This document shows, in pieces, positions 32,163 to 43,444 of a DNA stretch of 64,000 nt. Made by a program: the position numbers and the translations under genes. Source of the stretch: Galeruca laticollis (lineage: Eukaryota > Arthropoda > Insecta > Coleoptera > Chrysomelidae); the NCBI GenBank assembly GCA_963921935.1, contig OY998178.1:58129451-58193450 (forward strand). The letters run 5' to 3'. The notes under the pieces are model-generated. The model ran no database searches, was not told where the DNA came from, and saw only the letters and a list, made by a program, of their open reading frames with translations. Each line of letters begins with the position of its first letter. Position 1 is the stretch's first letter.

Positions 32163-33522
32163 ATGGCAGCGCACCCACAAAAATATCCAGATTTCACAAT
32201 TATAGACAACAAACTACTCAGGCATTTCTGGGATAAATACAACTTCAAGGAAACAGAGCTGTCAAATCCGAGGAAGCTCAGCATCCCCAGAGATAAACAA
32301 CAAGAAATAATAAAGGAAAATCACTGCAGCCATACAGCCGGACACCTGGGAATAGCAAAAATAATAGCCCGACTAGCCAGAAGATACTATTGGCCAGGAA
32401 TGTTCCGAGACACAGTCAAATGCCTAAGATAGTGCCAAAGCTGCCAAAAATAGAAACCGCCAAAACTACAAACACCGGGTCAAATGCAATCGACCAAAAT
32501 TTCCCAAGAACCGTGGCACACAGTAAACTCCGACGTCGTAGGACCACTGCCAACCTCAAGTAATGGTAATAATTACCTAATAGTTTTTCAAGACACATTT
32601 ACCAAATGGGTGGAGATAAGTCCAGTCCGGATGATAACCGCAAATGTAATTACTCAACACTTTCAAGATAAAGTAATAATGAAATTCGGTTATCTAAAGA
32701 TAGTGATAACGGACAACGCCAAATCGTATCTAAATAAAAGTTATCTGATTCCAATATAGAAAAACAAGAAATACCACCGCACTCATCGAAAAATAACCCC
32801 GTAGAAAGAGCAAACAGAGTAATAAAAACCATGATAGCGCAGTTTGGACACACATATACCAGAGATAACGTTCGCCATAAATACCGCCAGACACGAGTCG
32901 ACCGGATTTTCGCCAGCATTTATCAACTTCGGACACGAAGTAAGACTTCCAACTAAGAATGCAAGCGACAGGACGACAAATACAGATTCTACAATATCCA
33001 ACAAGTGGACGAAACTTAAGGAAATTTTCAAACTAGTCAATCTAGCGAAAGCATTCACATTACAATTTGGACACACATATACCAGAGATAACGTTAGCCA
33101 TAAATATCGCCAGACACGAGTCGACCGGATTTTCGCCAGCATTTATCAACTTCGGACACGAAGTAAGACTTCCAACTAAGAATGCAAGCGACAGGACGAC
33201 AAATACAGATTCTACAATATCCAACAAGTGGACGAAACTTAGGGAAACTTTCAAACTAGTCAATATAGCGAAATCATTCACATTACAAAGGCACTACTAC
33301 AACCTTAGAAGGAGGAATTTCTCTCCAAAAAACGGAGAGAAGGTGATGAAGAAAGCACGCCGCCTGTCAAACGCAGAGAAACATGTTAGTGCAAAATTGG
33401 CACCAAAATATTCAGGACCATTTACAATAAAATAGAAAATAGTCAGTAAAATCTACCAAACTGAAACCGACAAAAGCAAAAGAAGTCATAAAATTCACCT
33501 AAAAGACCTAAAACCAGTATGA
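32163..33522 (+). pseudogene. Gypsy integrase, with internal tandem duplication
   Basis: Zinc domain: HTAGHLGIAKIIARLARRYYW followed by a damaged CQSCQK. Core: NSDVVGPLPTSSNG with the first aspartate, TDNAKSY with the second, and NPVERANRVIKTM with the glutamate. Then a 223-bp tandem duplication (32841-33286) repeats the PEITFAINTARHESTGFSPA region. As 223 is not a multiple of three, it shifts the frame; a TAG also interrupts between zinc domain and core. The C-terminal domain (KLAPKYSGPFTIK) ends with LKDLKPV and TGA. Confidence 0.85.
32841..33286 (+). repeat. 223-bp tandem duplication in integrase
   Basis: The two units 32841-33063 and 33064-33286 begin with A(G/A)TTTGGACACACATATACC and differ at only about ten positions. 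Two copies, nothing more. Confidence 0.9.
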
Positions 33523-34010
33523 CTGAAAACAGAATCGGTTAACCCCACCACCAACGCAAAAGCCATCAGCCCCACCAACAATCTACAGTTAAATAGACAG
33601 AAAAATACAGAGCAAAGCCAGTCTATGCAAAACCGCAAAGATGAAAGGCGTACTCGACCTACACGACGACTGCATTTTGCAGCTTGAAGGAGAAATAAAC
33701 TGACCTCCAACCCCCGGCAAGTCCGTAGAGTAAGAGTGGAATCGCTTAGTAGAGATGAAAGGTCAGTCACTACCAATCAAGATACCGCTAACGGCCCTCG
33801 TGCCGTAACATGTAAAAAACAGACCGAATACTGGGAGACGGAGATACCGATACAGGCTGGCAGACGGTAAAAAACTTAACATCCACTACTAAGTCGGCCG
33901 GTCCAAAAGGCTTCCCATACACCCGATGATATGCGCCGATACACTTATTTTCTCGTCTCACTGGCACGAGACCAAAAATTTTGGAAATTTTGAAAAAAAA
34001 TCTCATGACC

Positions 34011-34030
34011 GGTGGGAAGGGGTGGAGTGG
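34011..34030 (+). other. Purine-rich tract before Gypsy right repeat
   Basis: A 20-base run of G and A with three T residues, ending ten to twenty bases before the right terminal repeat; a likely polypurine tract, though not exactly adjacent. Confidence 0.45.
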
Positions 34031-34050
34031 TAGTGATAAATGACCCTATC

Positions 34051-34110
34051 GTCTAAAATAAACGATAACAACCTCCACACATAACTACTACAAAACATTC
34101 GCCAACGGGA
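34051..34110 (+). repeat. Terminal direct repeat, right, of Gypsy element
   Basis: Copy of 31132-31191. Sequence outside the two copies differs and no short duplication is evident. Confidence 0.75.
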
Positions 34111-35020
34111 AACTTTTCTGAAACGAAGGATTGTTTTTTTAAGGATGCTTCCATCTGTAGTCTTCGCTTCTTGAATTACCACATAATTTATTCTTACCGT
34201 CCGACACTCTGTAAATAAAGAAACGATGGTAATAAATAGTCACATACAAAAATACAATTTTCAAATATCAGTAAATTGCGCGTCTGCTATTATGCAATTG
34301 TCAGAAAAGCCACATTCTTTTTAAATCCCGTAGAGCATAACTTATGCAAAAAATAAAGAAAACATACCTAACAAGTCACTTCACAATTTATTTTTCACTT
34401 CCACTGTCTCTAAATCACAATAATATATTATACACTAAGGTGATGAAGACTGTTATTATTGACCAGGCACCAAGATTATTTGATTTTATCGCGAGTGGCT
34501 TTGGCCCGAGTCGAATTAAGTGCGAGGTCTATTATAAATGCCTTCATCATCCTGTTGTATATACAATTTTTTCCACTACTAGCCACATTTGAGACAAACA
34601 TTCAAAATAAAATTTTTTTCTTGTCAAAATCAAGTAGCACAGGAATGTAAATTCGCCTTTCCACTAATAAAACTAAAATCATGCAGTCTCATGCAGACAT
34701 TTCCACTAGTAAAACTTATTTTCAAACAACATTTACAATTATCTCCATGTTGTAGTCATCAATCAACATTGGTTGAGCGCGAAATTTGAACAAATGGAAT
34801 TTTTATGCAAATAATTTTATCGTGTTAGGTAAGTTCAAGCAGCAAATACGTTAAAGACAATCTCCTGGGTATACCAAATTATGTTGCACAAGTTTTTGTT
34901 AAACTACTATCCCGGGATTCTCAAAACATTTTAATGTGCCTATTATTAACATAACCTAACCTAACAATATTATAGGTATTATAAACACGACGACCTGCCC
35001 AGACCAAAGTCAATACAACC
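34111..35020. other. Unassigned region
   Basis: No domain recognised. Short overlapping frames at 34344-34789 look like chance. TCCACTA(C/G)TA-type words recur near 34575-34710. Confidence 0.4.
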
Positions 35021-35300
35021 AAAAGACGGTTTGAAATATAGGCGGTACGTGGCGAAACGTTTCGGCGCAACTTACCCGCGCATGGAGTCTCTGCAGTCTC
35101 GAACTACAAGATTTTTTTACGCAAACAAAATAGAATAAAATTTTATAAATTACAATGAATTTTAACATATTGCCTGTAATGTCGATAAATATCATAAAAT
35201 ATCCTAGCATATTAACATTAAAAATGAAAATATTCCAAATCATTCGAACAATGGTTGGTGTTAATCTGGCTTGTTATTGTCAAAGTCAAAGTGTCAATTT
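35021..35300 (+). repeat. Dispersed repeat R1, copy 1
   Basis: About 280 bases matching 60976-61272 in the same orientation (shared words AGGCGGTACGTGGC, CCCGCGCATG, AATGTCGATAAATAT, ATCCTAGCAT, TGGTTGGTGT). Copy 2 lies at the right end of the hAT-type element, so this is probably a fragment of another copy of that family. Confidence 0.8.
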
Positions 35301-35786
35301 ATATTTTTCATATACACTCACCTCGTATATTATGAAATTTTAAATCATTTTCTTGCATATAATTTATACGGTCCAATAATTATCAGAGGTGGTGTTTCGC
35401 AATTGAAAGTGAAGATAGCGCCAGCTGACTACTTCTCGCAAGTGTGCAACCAGACGAGCCAAATAGAGGTTGTCGGAGGACGGATTCATCAGTTCAGATT
35501 AGGGACTCTGAACTAGAAGGCATTACGGCACTATTGAAGATACCCAAGAAGGTCGAAACCGGTCAGTGTACTATGCCCTTCTCCTTGCGGTTGCGAATCA
35601 ATATAGATGTCTGTATTGACAAAAGGATCGATCGACGTCACGTTCTTCGAAGAGGATGTAATTCGATATTCTGGGTGGTATTAGCCAGGAAAGTGTTTGT
35701 TTTTCTCTCCGAAAAACGGTTAGGTTAATATATCGAAATTAATGAAATTTTGACGAAAACGGAGGTGCAGTAGATAACTGAAATCC

Positions 35787-35789
<3 letters not shown>
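35301..35789. other. Unassigned region with open frame
   Basis: A 94-codon frame at 35444-35728 has no motif that I recognise, but its composition is balanced and its GC content is higher than the flanks. It could be a transposon scrap. Confidence 0.3.

Positions 35790-35828
<39 letters not shown>
35790..35828. repeat. (AT)n microsatellite
   Basis: About nineteen AT units directly left of the long LTR that starts near 35826. Confidence 0.9.
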
Positions 35829-35830
<2 letters not shown>

Positions 35831-37325
35831 TCTATCTAAATTCTAAAGAGATGTGCATATTTGGATGTAATACTAGTGATACACACTGTATTATCAATAA
35901 TTTTAAAGTTTCAATATACAAATAAATTTTGACATTTCAATTTCGGATGACATTAATGCAGAATATACTTTATAACGATTTGAAAACAAGAATACAGATG
36001 TCTCTGTTAGCAATATTGCAATTATATTAAAAGAATGAAAATCTCTCTTTGTTATAGGAAAACGTAAATTTATATTTCTTTTAAGAAAAGAATTTTTTGG
36101 TAACCAAAAGAGAGGAGAATTATTTATATAGAAAGTTGAGTGAGTTGATTTTGAGATCCCCACGAGGCAACATCGAAATAAGAGTTGCCTCAAATTTATT
36201 TAAACATATCATAGTAATTTATATGAATATTATCAGATCATCAAATCCTGCATTGTAAAGCCAGTGCGTGTATAATTCGCAACGAATTGCATCGATAAAG
36301 TGCGGGTGATTTTCCGATTTCTAAATTATTAATTTAGGAAGTTGTTCCTGAATTCTAAACACGGTTTAGAATACGAACGAGTTAACCAGTACCTAGTTGG
36401 TGAGTCCTGTCCAGTTTATTCACATTATTTCTCGAGAATTAGTAGGCCTTTATTAGAAATATTTCATAATTAGATGCATCTTATGGTAATAAATTCGATT
36501 GAAATTACAGTAACGTTACTCAAATAAAATTCAACGTCAAGCGAAGATAATTTTGGAATAGACAATTTAGACGGAAATTTGCGTATTTTGACATTGATAT
36601 ACATCAAGTATATAATCAAACATTTTGAACTTTCATAAATTATTTAGCGAGTAGATTTATAATTAAAGGTTGTCTTAATTTTAAGGTTGATAGAAAATTC
36701 TATCTTTGTGGCTGCGTTCATAATATTTTTGAAAAGTTCTAATTTTTTGTAATTTGTTATTTGATAATATATTATATAAATTTGAATTCCAATCACTCTT
36801 TGGTACTCATTTCATATTCATTTCTCATTGTATTTGATAATTTTCAGGCTATAGAAATTTTGATATAATAAGTGACATTTGGTTATTTTCTGATAGTAAA
36901 ATCATATATGTCATAAGATAATTTAATTGTCTTGTAGTATATTGAACAAACAGTTACTCTAGATTTGGAATAGCGTAATACGTAATTTGGAAAATTCTTT
37001 AAAAATTTATAAATTTGAATTATTATTTGAAATCTTTGATCCCTCCCTGAGATAAGAGTGAGTAAGTCGATTGTGTATGGATTCATCTTTCACAATATAA
37101 AATTTAATATTCATCTGAGTCGAGCATAATAATTTGACAACTGCTGTCAAAAATTTCAATAGGTTATATTCAGTGGTAAAGGCATATTCACAAGAGTGTA
37201 GTTACAATCATAAATTGTGACATCAACAAATAAAATTCATATCGTATAAATTCATAAATTAAACTATTAAATAATTAATAAAACATCGAAATATAATAAT
37301 TTGTCACCCAAACGTGGGGTAAATA
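35826..37325 (+). repeat. Long LTR, copy A, of the Gypsy family at 43440-51126
   Basis: Diverged but colinear with the reverse complement of 49589-51126: start ATCCTCTAT, GGAGAATTATTTAT, GCCAGTGCGTG, TTAGATGCATCT, then near the end CCCTGAGATAAGAGTGAGTAAG, TTTGACAACTGCTGTC and ATATAATAATTTGTCACCC. After the presumptive LTR end comes a primer-binding-like stretch, GTCACCCAAACGTGGGG. It is therefore an LTR with its PBS, not a clean solo LTR. The internal part is missing and PLE sequence follows. Confidence 0.75.
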
Positions 37326-37715
37326 TTATTCTGTTCAAGCTTTCGAGACTTTATTGACTCTTCATCAGGAACTCTACAATAAATTATTGAATGTAAATAC
37401 AAAAAACAAGAATTGAAAATTATTACTTACGAAAGTGAGGTTGAATATGTTTGATGCGAATAAAATGTACATAACTGACGCTCGTGACACGTGATAAATG
37501 CATTATATTGATAAACAAATACAATGATTAAAATTAATATTAAAAGGAAAATATAAAACTAATTCGATCACATGTTCAGGAACACGAGGAATTTCTTTAT
37601 TGATAATTTGACAACTGACAACTGACAGAACCACAGAATTAAAATTCTGTCAAGAAAATTCAGTGATGCCAATCTGTATTGAAAGTGAAAGAGGGAAAGG
37701 TGTAACAACTGAAAT

Positions 37716-38303
37716 TTATTGTGGAATATTAAAGTTAGTGTTTGTAACATGAGATGGAAGACTAAGAAGGTAAGAGTAAATAGTGCTGAGGTTGTCAATA
37801 TCAGTTCTGGCATTCATAGCTTTAGGTTCTTTAAAAATGTGAGACATCTCCAAAAATGATCTCTTAGTGAGATTGGACTCGCGATCTAACACAGTGACAC
37901 CATCATAATCAGGTATGTGATTCATAGACAAAGTATGACTAGCCAAGGTGCAAGTTTCCTTGAAATTTCTGATATCACTATTATGTGAGCAAATACGATC
38001 TTTAAGCCTGCGCTTAGTTTGACCGATGTATTTCTTATCACTCTGTGAGCATGGAATGCAATAAACCACATTAGATTGATCCAATACGGGATCTTTATCT
38101 TTGATTTTTGAAAAAATGTTCTGAATTGTAAGAATGTTTCTACTGGCTAACGTTATAGAAGGAAATTTTGAAAAAATCTTTTTAAATTTGTGATTAATAG
38201 TGTGAATGTTTGGTAACGAAAGATACTGTCTAGGAAGGTTTTGATTCAAAAGGGTGGTATTAGAAGGAGGCTCATCACCGATGGAAGACCTACTGAACAA
38301 CAA
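37716..38303 (-). CDS. PLE GIY-YIG endonuclease region
   Basis: C-terminal nuclease module of Penelope-type elements, which nicks DNA for target-primed synthesis. The frame holds the cysteine-containing NVVYCIPC region, KKYIGQTKRRLKDRICSHN (the YIG strand with the catalytic arginine) and ERESNLTKRSFLEM with the conserved glutamate. The frame is intact for 195 codons. It is separated by about 30 bases and a frame change from the reverse transcriptase frame; in an active element these would be one protein. Confidence 0.85.
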   Translation of the reverse strand: MLFSRSSIGDEPPSNTTLLNQNLPRQYLSLPNIHTINHKFKKIFSKFPSITLASRNILTIQNIFSKIKDKDPVLDQSNVVYCIPCSQSDKKYIGQTKRRLKDRICSHNSDIRNFKETCTLASHTLSMNHIPDYDGVTVLDRESNLTKRSFLEMSHIFKEPKAMNARTDIDNLSTIYSYLLSLPSHVTNTNFNIPQ

Positions 38304-38334
38304 AGAATAAACCAGTCTTCTAGGATAACCACTG

Positions 38335-38958
38335 TTAATAAAAAAATACTGAAAGTTTTCTCAAATTTTGAACACGTAACGAAGTGTGACTAGTCTTGAT
38401 AACTCTGTTTTTCATGCCAAGAACGAGGTTAATTTTTTGTTTATGTTGGTGATACGATTCATAATGTAAGAATATACCTGAGGCTCCAGGTTTGGTATAC
38501 CATCTAGTAATGAGTGTGTTATCCACTCTTCTGATCACTTTAGTATCTAGGAAAGGGACACTGCAATTTTCATCTTCTTCCTCGATTGTAAATTGTAAGG
38601 ATTCATGAAAAGAGTTGAACACAAGTAACACCTGTTCTAAACTGTTTTGTGGGACACTTAATATTATATCATCCACATATTTTTTTAAGAAAGGAACATT
38701 GAATGGAAGCTGGCTTAAACAAGAACTAATAAGATCATCCATGACAAATTGAGCAATGATAGGTGAAACTGGACTGCCCATCGGCATACCTAAAATTTGT
38801 TTGTATATAGTGTTATCAAACGTAAAGACGGTAGTACCGTACAAGAATTCAATCAACTCAAGGAACAATCTTAGAGAAACTCTACTATGCGATGATATTT
38901 CACCCCAATGTCTGACAATGCTATCTTTGGCCAACGAAATAGTGACATTATTATACAA
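38335..38958 (-). CDS. PLE reverse transcriptase, C-terminal two thirds
   Basis: Contains TTVFTFDNTIYKQILGMPMG, SPVSPIIAQFVMDDL, the catalytic KYVDDIILSV box, and FLDTKVIRR followed by RWYTKP, all typical of PLE polymerases. Open for 207 codons. The upstream part (about 38960-39350) is recognisable in other frames as IISLDVVSLYNNV, LRPIISGVNSPNRGVVQLV, GLPKIHK and NTLSNTTYYQLLHRDPSN. Confidence 0.88.
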   Translation of the reverse strand: MYNNVTISLAKDSIVRHWGEISSHSRVSLRLFLELIEFLYGTTVFTFDNTIYKQILGMPMGSPVSPIIAQFVMDDLISSCLSQLPFNVPFLKKYVDDIILSVPQNSLEQVLLVFNSFHESLQFTIEEEDENCSVPFLDTKVIRRVDNTLITRWYTKPGASGIFLHYESYHQHKQKINLVLGMKNRVIKTSHTSLRVQNLRKLSVFFY

Positions 38959-39357
38959 AGAAACTACATCTAAGCTGATAATTATGTGATTTTGAGGAAG
39001 TTGAAATTCGTTAATGAACGTACTGAATTCGAAAGAATCCGCTATGAAATAATCATTGTTGGAGCTGTATTATACTGTCAAAAGATCTGTAACAAGTTGA
39101 ACAACACCTCTGTTAGGACTATTGACACCAGAAATGATAGGTCTGAGTTGTAAAGTAACGTTTGTGAATCTTTGGAAGGCCATAAAATTTGTTGCAAGTG
39201 CTATTGTAAAACCTATACTCAATTCCTTCTTCTCTCGAAATCACTTTCTTTCTCTCTTAATCTGATACTAATTTATTTGATTTCTGTTGGATGGTATTAG
39301 AAGGATCTCTATGCAAAAGTTGGTAGTAAGTGGTATTACTTAAAGTGTTATTAGCCA
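38959..39357 (-). pseudogene. PLE reverse transcriptase, N-terminal part
   Basis: Frameshifted continuation of the element, listed for completeness: the GLPKIHK motif (about 39175), the LRPIISG motif (about 39140) and SLDVVSLYNN with the first catalytic aspartate (about 38975). At least two frame changes and one stop. Confidence 0.8.
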
Positions 39358-40695
39358 ATGAAGTATATTAGCAAGTCAGCGGTAGAAAGCTCAGTAAAGC
39401 TAGGAGAAAAAACATGCCTAGTAAGACTGGCAAACCAAAAAGAGAGAAGGAAGGTGATGCTCAATAAACAAAAATTGAGATTTAAAACTGAAGAGAGATT
39501 GCTCATCCAGGATGACTTGTCGGAGAAGGATAGAGAAATTCAAAAAGAGATCAGAATGAAAGCTATGGAAGAAAGGGATAAAGGAAAAGGAATGAGAGTT
39601 GGGCTCAGAAAAATGTACATAGAAACAGAGTAATGGAGATGGAACATGGAGGAAGAGAAGTTGGAAAAAACAAAACAGAACATATCGACAAAAAACCAGT
39701 GGCAACAAGCATAAGCTCAGAGGAAGAGGAAAATAAAGTAGACCAGGCAATGGAAATGGACAAGGAAATGCAAAAGATGAAGAATAGTACAAATAAAATG
39801 ATTACAGAAAAGCAACAACTGAAGGGTAACTCCGGCGTTAAACGAAAACAAAAAGAGAAACAATATGGAATGAGAATAGGAATATGGAACGTGAGAGGTA
39901 CATTTGAGGTGGGGGCCATAAAACACTTGATCAATGAAATGCAAAAATACAAATTAGATGTGTTAGCAATACAAGAAAATAAACAAAAAGGGGGAGTAAT
40001 TACAGAGATAGACGATTATATGTTCTTTAATAGTGGAGTAAATAAAAGAATGCTGGGTACAGGGTTTATAGTAAGCAAATATTATAGATTTTGAGGGAGT
40101 ATCAGATAGACTATGTAGAATAAGAATCAAAGGAAAACACAGGAAAACGACATTAGTTAATGCGCATGCCCCTTCTGAGGACAAAGATGAGGACACGAAA
40201 GCAAAGTTCTATGAACAACTGGAACAAGCAGTCAATAAAATACCGAAATTTGATGTTAAATGTGTAATAGGGGATATGAATGCAAAGGTCGGACAAGAGG
40301 AAGAGTATATAAAAGTAACGGGAGGAAAAAGTAGACACGCACTCAGTAATGATAATGGCAAGCGACTCATAGAATTTGCTTTAGAAAATAAAATGAAAAT
40401 CGTAAGTACGTCATTTGACCATAAGAACATCCACAAGGAAACCTGGTTATCACCAAATGGCAAAACAAAAAACCAAACAGATCACGTCTTAATAGAAATG
40501 AAGCACTTAAAAAGGGTAACAGATTTACGAAGTTATAGAGGAACTGATGCGAATAGTGACCACTTTTTAGTAATTACAAAACTGAATCAAGATAAGCCAC
40601 CTAGAATTGAACAAGATAAAAAAACGGAAAAAATACGATTTAGAAAAATTGAAGGCCGAGACCAAAGTAAATCACTTCCAACAAGAAATCAATAG
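39358..40695 (+). pseudogene. LINE N-terminal region and endonuclease
   Basis: 39358-39633 encodes a lysine- and glutamate-rich segment with IQDDLSEKDREIQKEIRM and VGLRKMYIE, found at the start of many arthropod RTE ORFs. 39633-40094 then reads MRIGIWNVRGTFEVGA and DVLAIQENK (the catalytic glutamate region). After a TGA at 40093, 40100-40695 holds LVNAHAPSEDKDE, VIGDMNAKVG, NQTDHVLIE and RGTDANSDHFLV, which completes the DNase-I-like fold with the catalytic D, N and H. Frame changes at about 39630, 40095 and 40690. Confidence 0.8.
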
Positions 40696-40814
40696 AGAAT
40701 TAAATTTAAGACCTTGCGTCGAGCAACTAGAAGAAGAATGGTCACAGATAGAAACTGTAATGAGAGATGTAACAAATAGGATACTAGGGAGCCCCAAGGG
40801 AAGAAAAAAAATAA

Positions 40815-42114
40815 GTGAACAATGACAATGAACAATGTAAACAGGCGTTGAAAAAAAGAAATAAAATCAGACAAAGACTATTGAAAGAAAACAGTGAAGA
40901 AAATAGATTAGAGTATAAAAAAGCAAGGAAAGAAGTTAAACCAATATGCAGAAAGAACAGAAGAAATTACTTTGAAAGGGAATTAATGAAAATTGAACAA
41001 GCTTATAAAAATAAAGAAGTGAGGAATTTTTTTCATGAGATAAGAGAAGGGAAAGGCCACAACCGGAAAGCACTTTATTTTTTGGAAAGCAAAGAGGGCT
41101 ATCTAATAGGGGATAGGGAAGGAAAAATTAATAAATTTGCACAGTATTTTGAGGAATTACTAAATGATGGTGAGGAAGAACTAGGCGAAAATGATAATGA
41201 AATGGAGGAAGAAAATTGTGATGAGGAAGATCTAGCCATAACGGTCCCAAAAAAACTTGAGGTGACAAAATGCTTAAATCATATGAAGACTAATAAGAGT
41301 GCATGAGAAATATTCCAATAGAAATTTTAAAATATGGAGGCGAACAATTAATGGAGAGAATATGGCAGTTGTTGAAACAAGTATGGCGAGAAGAAAAAAT
41401 CCCTAAAAATTGGAACAAGTCATTAATAATTCCAATCCACAAAAAAGGTCCCAAGGAGGAATGCGATAACTACCGCGGAATAGCACTTTTAGATGTAACA
41501 TACAAAGTTCTGGCAAAAATACTTGAAAATCGATTAGACAAATACCACAATGAAAATGTAGGAGAATACCAAGGAGGTTTTAAAGCAGGTAGATCGACAA
41601 TAGACCAAATTTTCATTACGAAACAACTTCAGAAGAATGCTAACGAACAAAATTTAAGTCTGCATATGCTATTCATCGATTACAGACAGGCCTATGATAC
41701 TATCAAAAGAAAAAAATGTATGAGGCAATGAGATAGTTAAAAATACCAGTTAAATTGAGAAGACTAGTGGAAATGACCATACGAAAAACCGAGAGCAAAG
41801 TAATTTTGGAGGGCAGTACTTCTGACGAATTCAAGATAGAGAAAGGTCTGAGACCAGGAGACCCATTATCCACAACCCTCTTTAACCTAGTTCAGGAAAT
41901 TATCCTAAGAGAAAGTGGTATAAAAACCCGAGGTTTAATTTATGGGAATAAACATCAGTGTCTAGCATATGCGGACGACATAGTACTTATGGCAAGATCC
42001 AGGAAAGAACTGCTAAGCGTATTTAAGCTACTACAAGAGAAGGCAAGAGAATATGGTCTAGTGATCAACAACAAAAAAACAAAATACATGGTGCTGAAGG
42101 ATAATGAAAAATAA
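40815..42114 (+). pseudogene. LINE reverse transcriptase
   Basis: The linker (40815-41306) is charged and helical with RKNRRNYFERELMKIEQAY. 41303-41731 has PKNWNKSLIIPIHKKGP, YRGIALLDVTYKVLAKIL, YQGGFKAGRSTIDQIF and LFIDYRQAYDTI with the first catalytic aspartate. 41755-42114 has KIEKGLRPGDPLSTTLFNL and the CLAYADDIVLMAR catalytic box. The frame breaks once between blocks near 41735. The C-terminal region after the polymerase is missing. Confidence 0.85.
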
Positions 42115-42119
42115 AAAAA

Positions 42120-43370
42120 TAACAAGTTTAGCTTTTTTTTCAAAAAAGAGGAAAATTGGTTACCACAGTAGAATGTGGTTATTTATTTGAAAAAAATCAG
42201 CAGTTGAATTTGAGAATCCGAACGGGTAACATCTCATGTGAAATTTTTCCAAAAATTTTGTATATCAGTAGTTGAACAGTGTAATTAATTAGTATAAGGC
42301 GTTATTCGGTATATTCAAAGTAAATTCAGTGCGTGTATTTTCGAAAAATCATTCGTAATTCGATGAAAGGTGAAGGATCCTAAATCCTAAATTAGTGTAT
42401 GCAGTTGTACGAGTTTGCAGTTTTTTCTTCTCGACATCCAGACTTCTGGTGAGTTCGCTCCAGAATTATTATTATATCATTGAACATCAGGCCTTGAAAC
42501 AAAATTGAAATTAGATGCATCTAGTTATTGAGATTAAATATTGAATTCAATTAACAACGAAATATAAGTATAATTATCGAACAATTAAATAGTGGAAGAA
42601 ATTATTAAAAAATATCGGGTATTTGATATTTACCGAGGAGCTGAATGACTATTCTAAATTTGAAATTTTTGAAAAGAAATTGGAAACTTTTGAAATTAGA
42701 TTAGGAGGTTATTTAGTTTGTAGGTTGTTCTAATGTTAATGTAGTTGTAAAAGATACGATATCATTATTTATGTCAAGAGGGAAAGTTAAATTTGGAATG
42801 TGTCGATTTGAGTAATTATATATAATTGTTAAACTCATTTCCATTGGAAATTATTTAAATCGTTTTAGACACGTTGATAGACATTAAACATATTTAACTG
42901 AATAGGAATTTTATTTGGACAGTGAAATTTAGTGGATCATTGGTGGCAGACGTCATTCATTGATAGTAAGTGTCAGAAAGCAATTAATTGATATTTCCGA
43001 TCTTAAATATACGTTCACAGGAGAGAATATAGAACAAAATTAATCATCTAAATATTTAATTCAGAAAATAATTTAAAATATATAAAAAACTGTTATATTC
43101 GAACCAACTGAACACACCTGAGAATAGAGTCAAATAATTCAAGGTAAAATATACTCATCTTTCAATATTTTAAAACAATTTACGTTATTCTGCTAGCTGG
43201 GAATTTTGACAACAACTGTCAACTTTGAAATAGATAACATATGGTGCTTAAGCCGCGTGTACAATATTTTCGCTGCAACCAAGGATTGTACAATTTTGTT
43301 TCCGCAACGTGGAGAAATAAAATTATAATTGTAAAATTCATATATCCAATAAAATAAAGGTGTGGAAGTG
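42120..43370 (+). repeat. Long LTR, copy B, 5'-truncated
   Basis: Colinear with copy A and with the Gypsy LTRs from the GGTTACCACAG region on (CAGTGCGTGTATTTTCG, TTAGATGCATCTAG, GAATTTTGACAACAACTGTC). Near 43285-43320 it ends with TGTACAATTTTGTTTCCGCAACGTGGAG, where the last part is again a primer-binding-like stretch. So copy B, like copy A, is an LTR followed by a PBS. Confidence 0.7.
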
Positions 43371-43371
43371 T

Positions 43372-43374
<3 letters not shown>

Positions 43375-43420
<46 letters not shown>

Positions 43421-43431
43421 TATATATATAT
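43375..43431. repeat. (AT)n microsatellite
   Basis: About 28 AT units with one shift at 43414, between LTR copy B and the minus-strand Gypsy element. Confidence 0.9.
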
Positions 43432-43444
43432 TTATTATTATATA

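Larger units (their letters stand above)
31132..34110 (+). mobile_element. Ty3/Gypsy-type retrotransposon, internally deleted
   Basis: Bounded by a 60-bp direct repeat (31132-31191 and 34051-34110) and containing reverse transcriptase and integrase remains in Gypsy order. Gag, most of protease and the whole RNase H are deleted. A purine-rich run GGTGGGAAGGGGTGGAGTGG precedes the right repeat at about 34011, in the position of a polypurine tract. The repeats are short for LTRs; they may be only the surviving ends. Confidence 0.75.
37326..39357 (-). mobile_element. Penelope-like element, 5'-truncated
   Basis: A minus-strand PLE with reverse transcriptase and GIY-YIG nuclease and a 3' non-coding end (37326-37715) containing CCTGATGAAGAG and TCTCGAAAGCTTGAA, the hairpin-type signature common in PLE terminal repeats. 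The 5' end is cut at about 39357, where an RTE-like LINE begins in the opposite orientation. Confidence 0.85.
39358..42114 (+). mobile_element. RTE-like LINE
   Basis: A plus-strand LINE with an N-terminal charged region, an apurinic-type endonuclease and a reverse transcriptase in several frames. It differs from the RTE element at 9225-12370 in sequence but has the same order and length. It begins at the PLE 5' breakpoint and ends near the start of a long LTR fragment (42120). Confidence 0.75.

Noticed and set aside
33523..34050. Envelope-like gene of the Gypsy element
   Set aside because: No open frame, signal peptide or membrane segment is seen after integrase.
37351..37375. CCTGATGAAGAG...CGAAAGCTTGAA on the minus strand in the PLE end as a working hammerhead
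   Set aside because: The layout is similar, but the residue at the cleavage position would be G and stem II pairs only out of register, so at most it is a decayed version.
39418..39952. Minus-strand frames rich in F, L, S and P
   Set aside because: Shadows of the lysine- and glutamate-rich start of the LINE on the plus strand.
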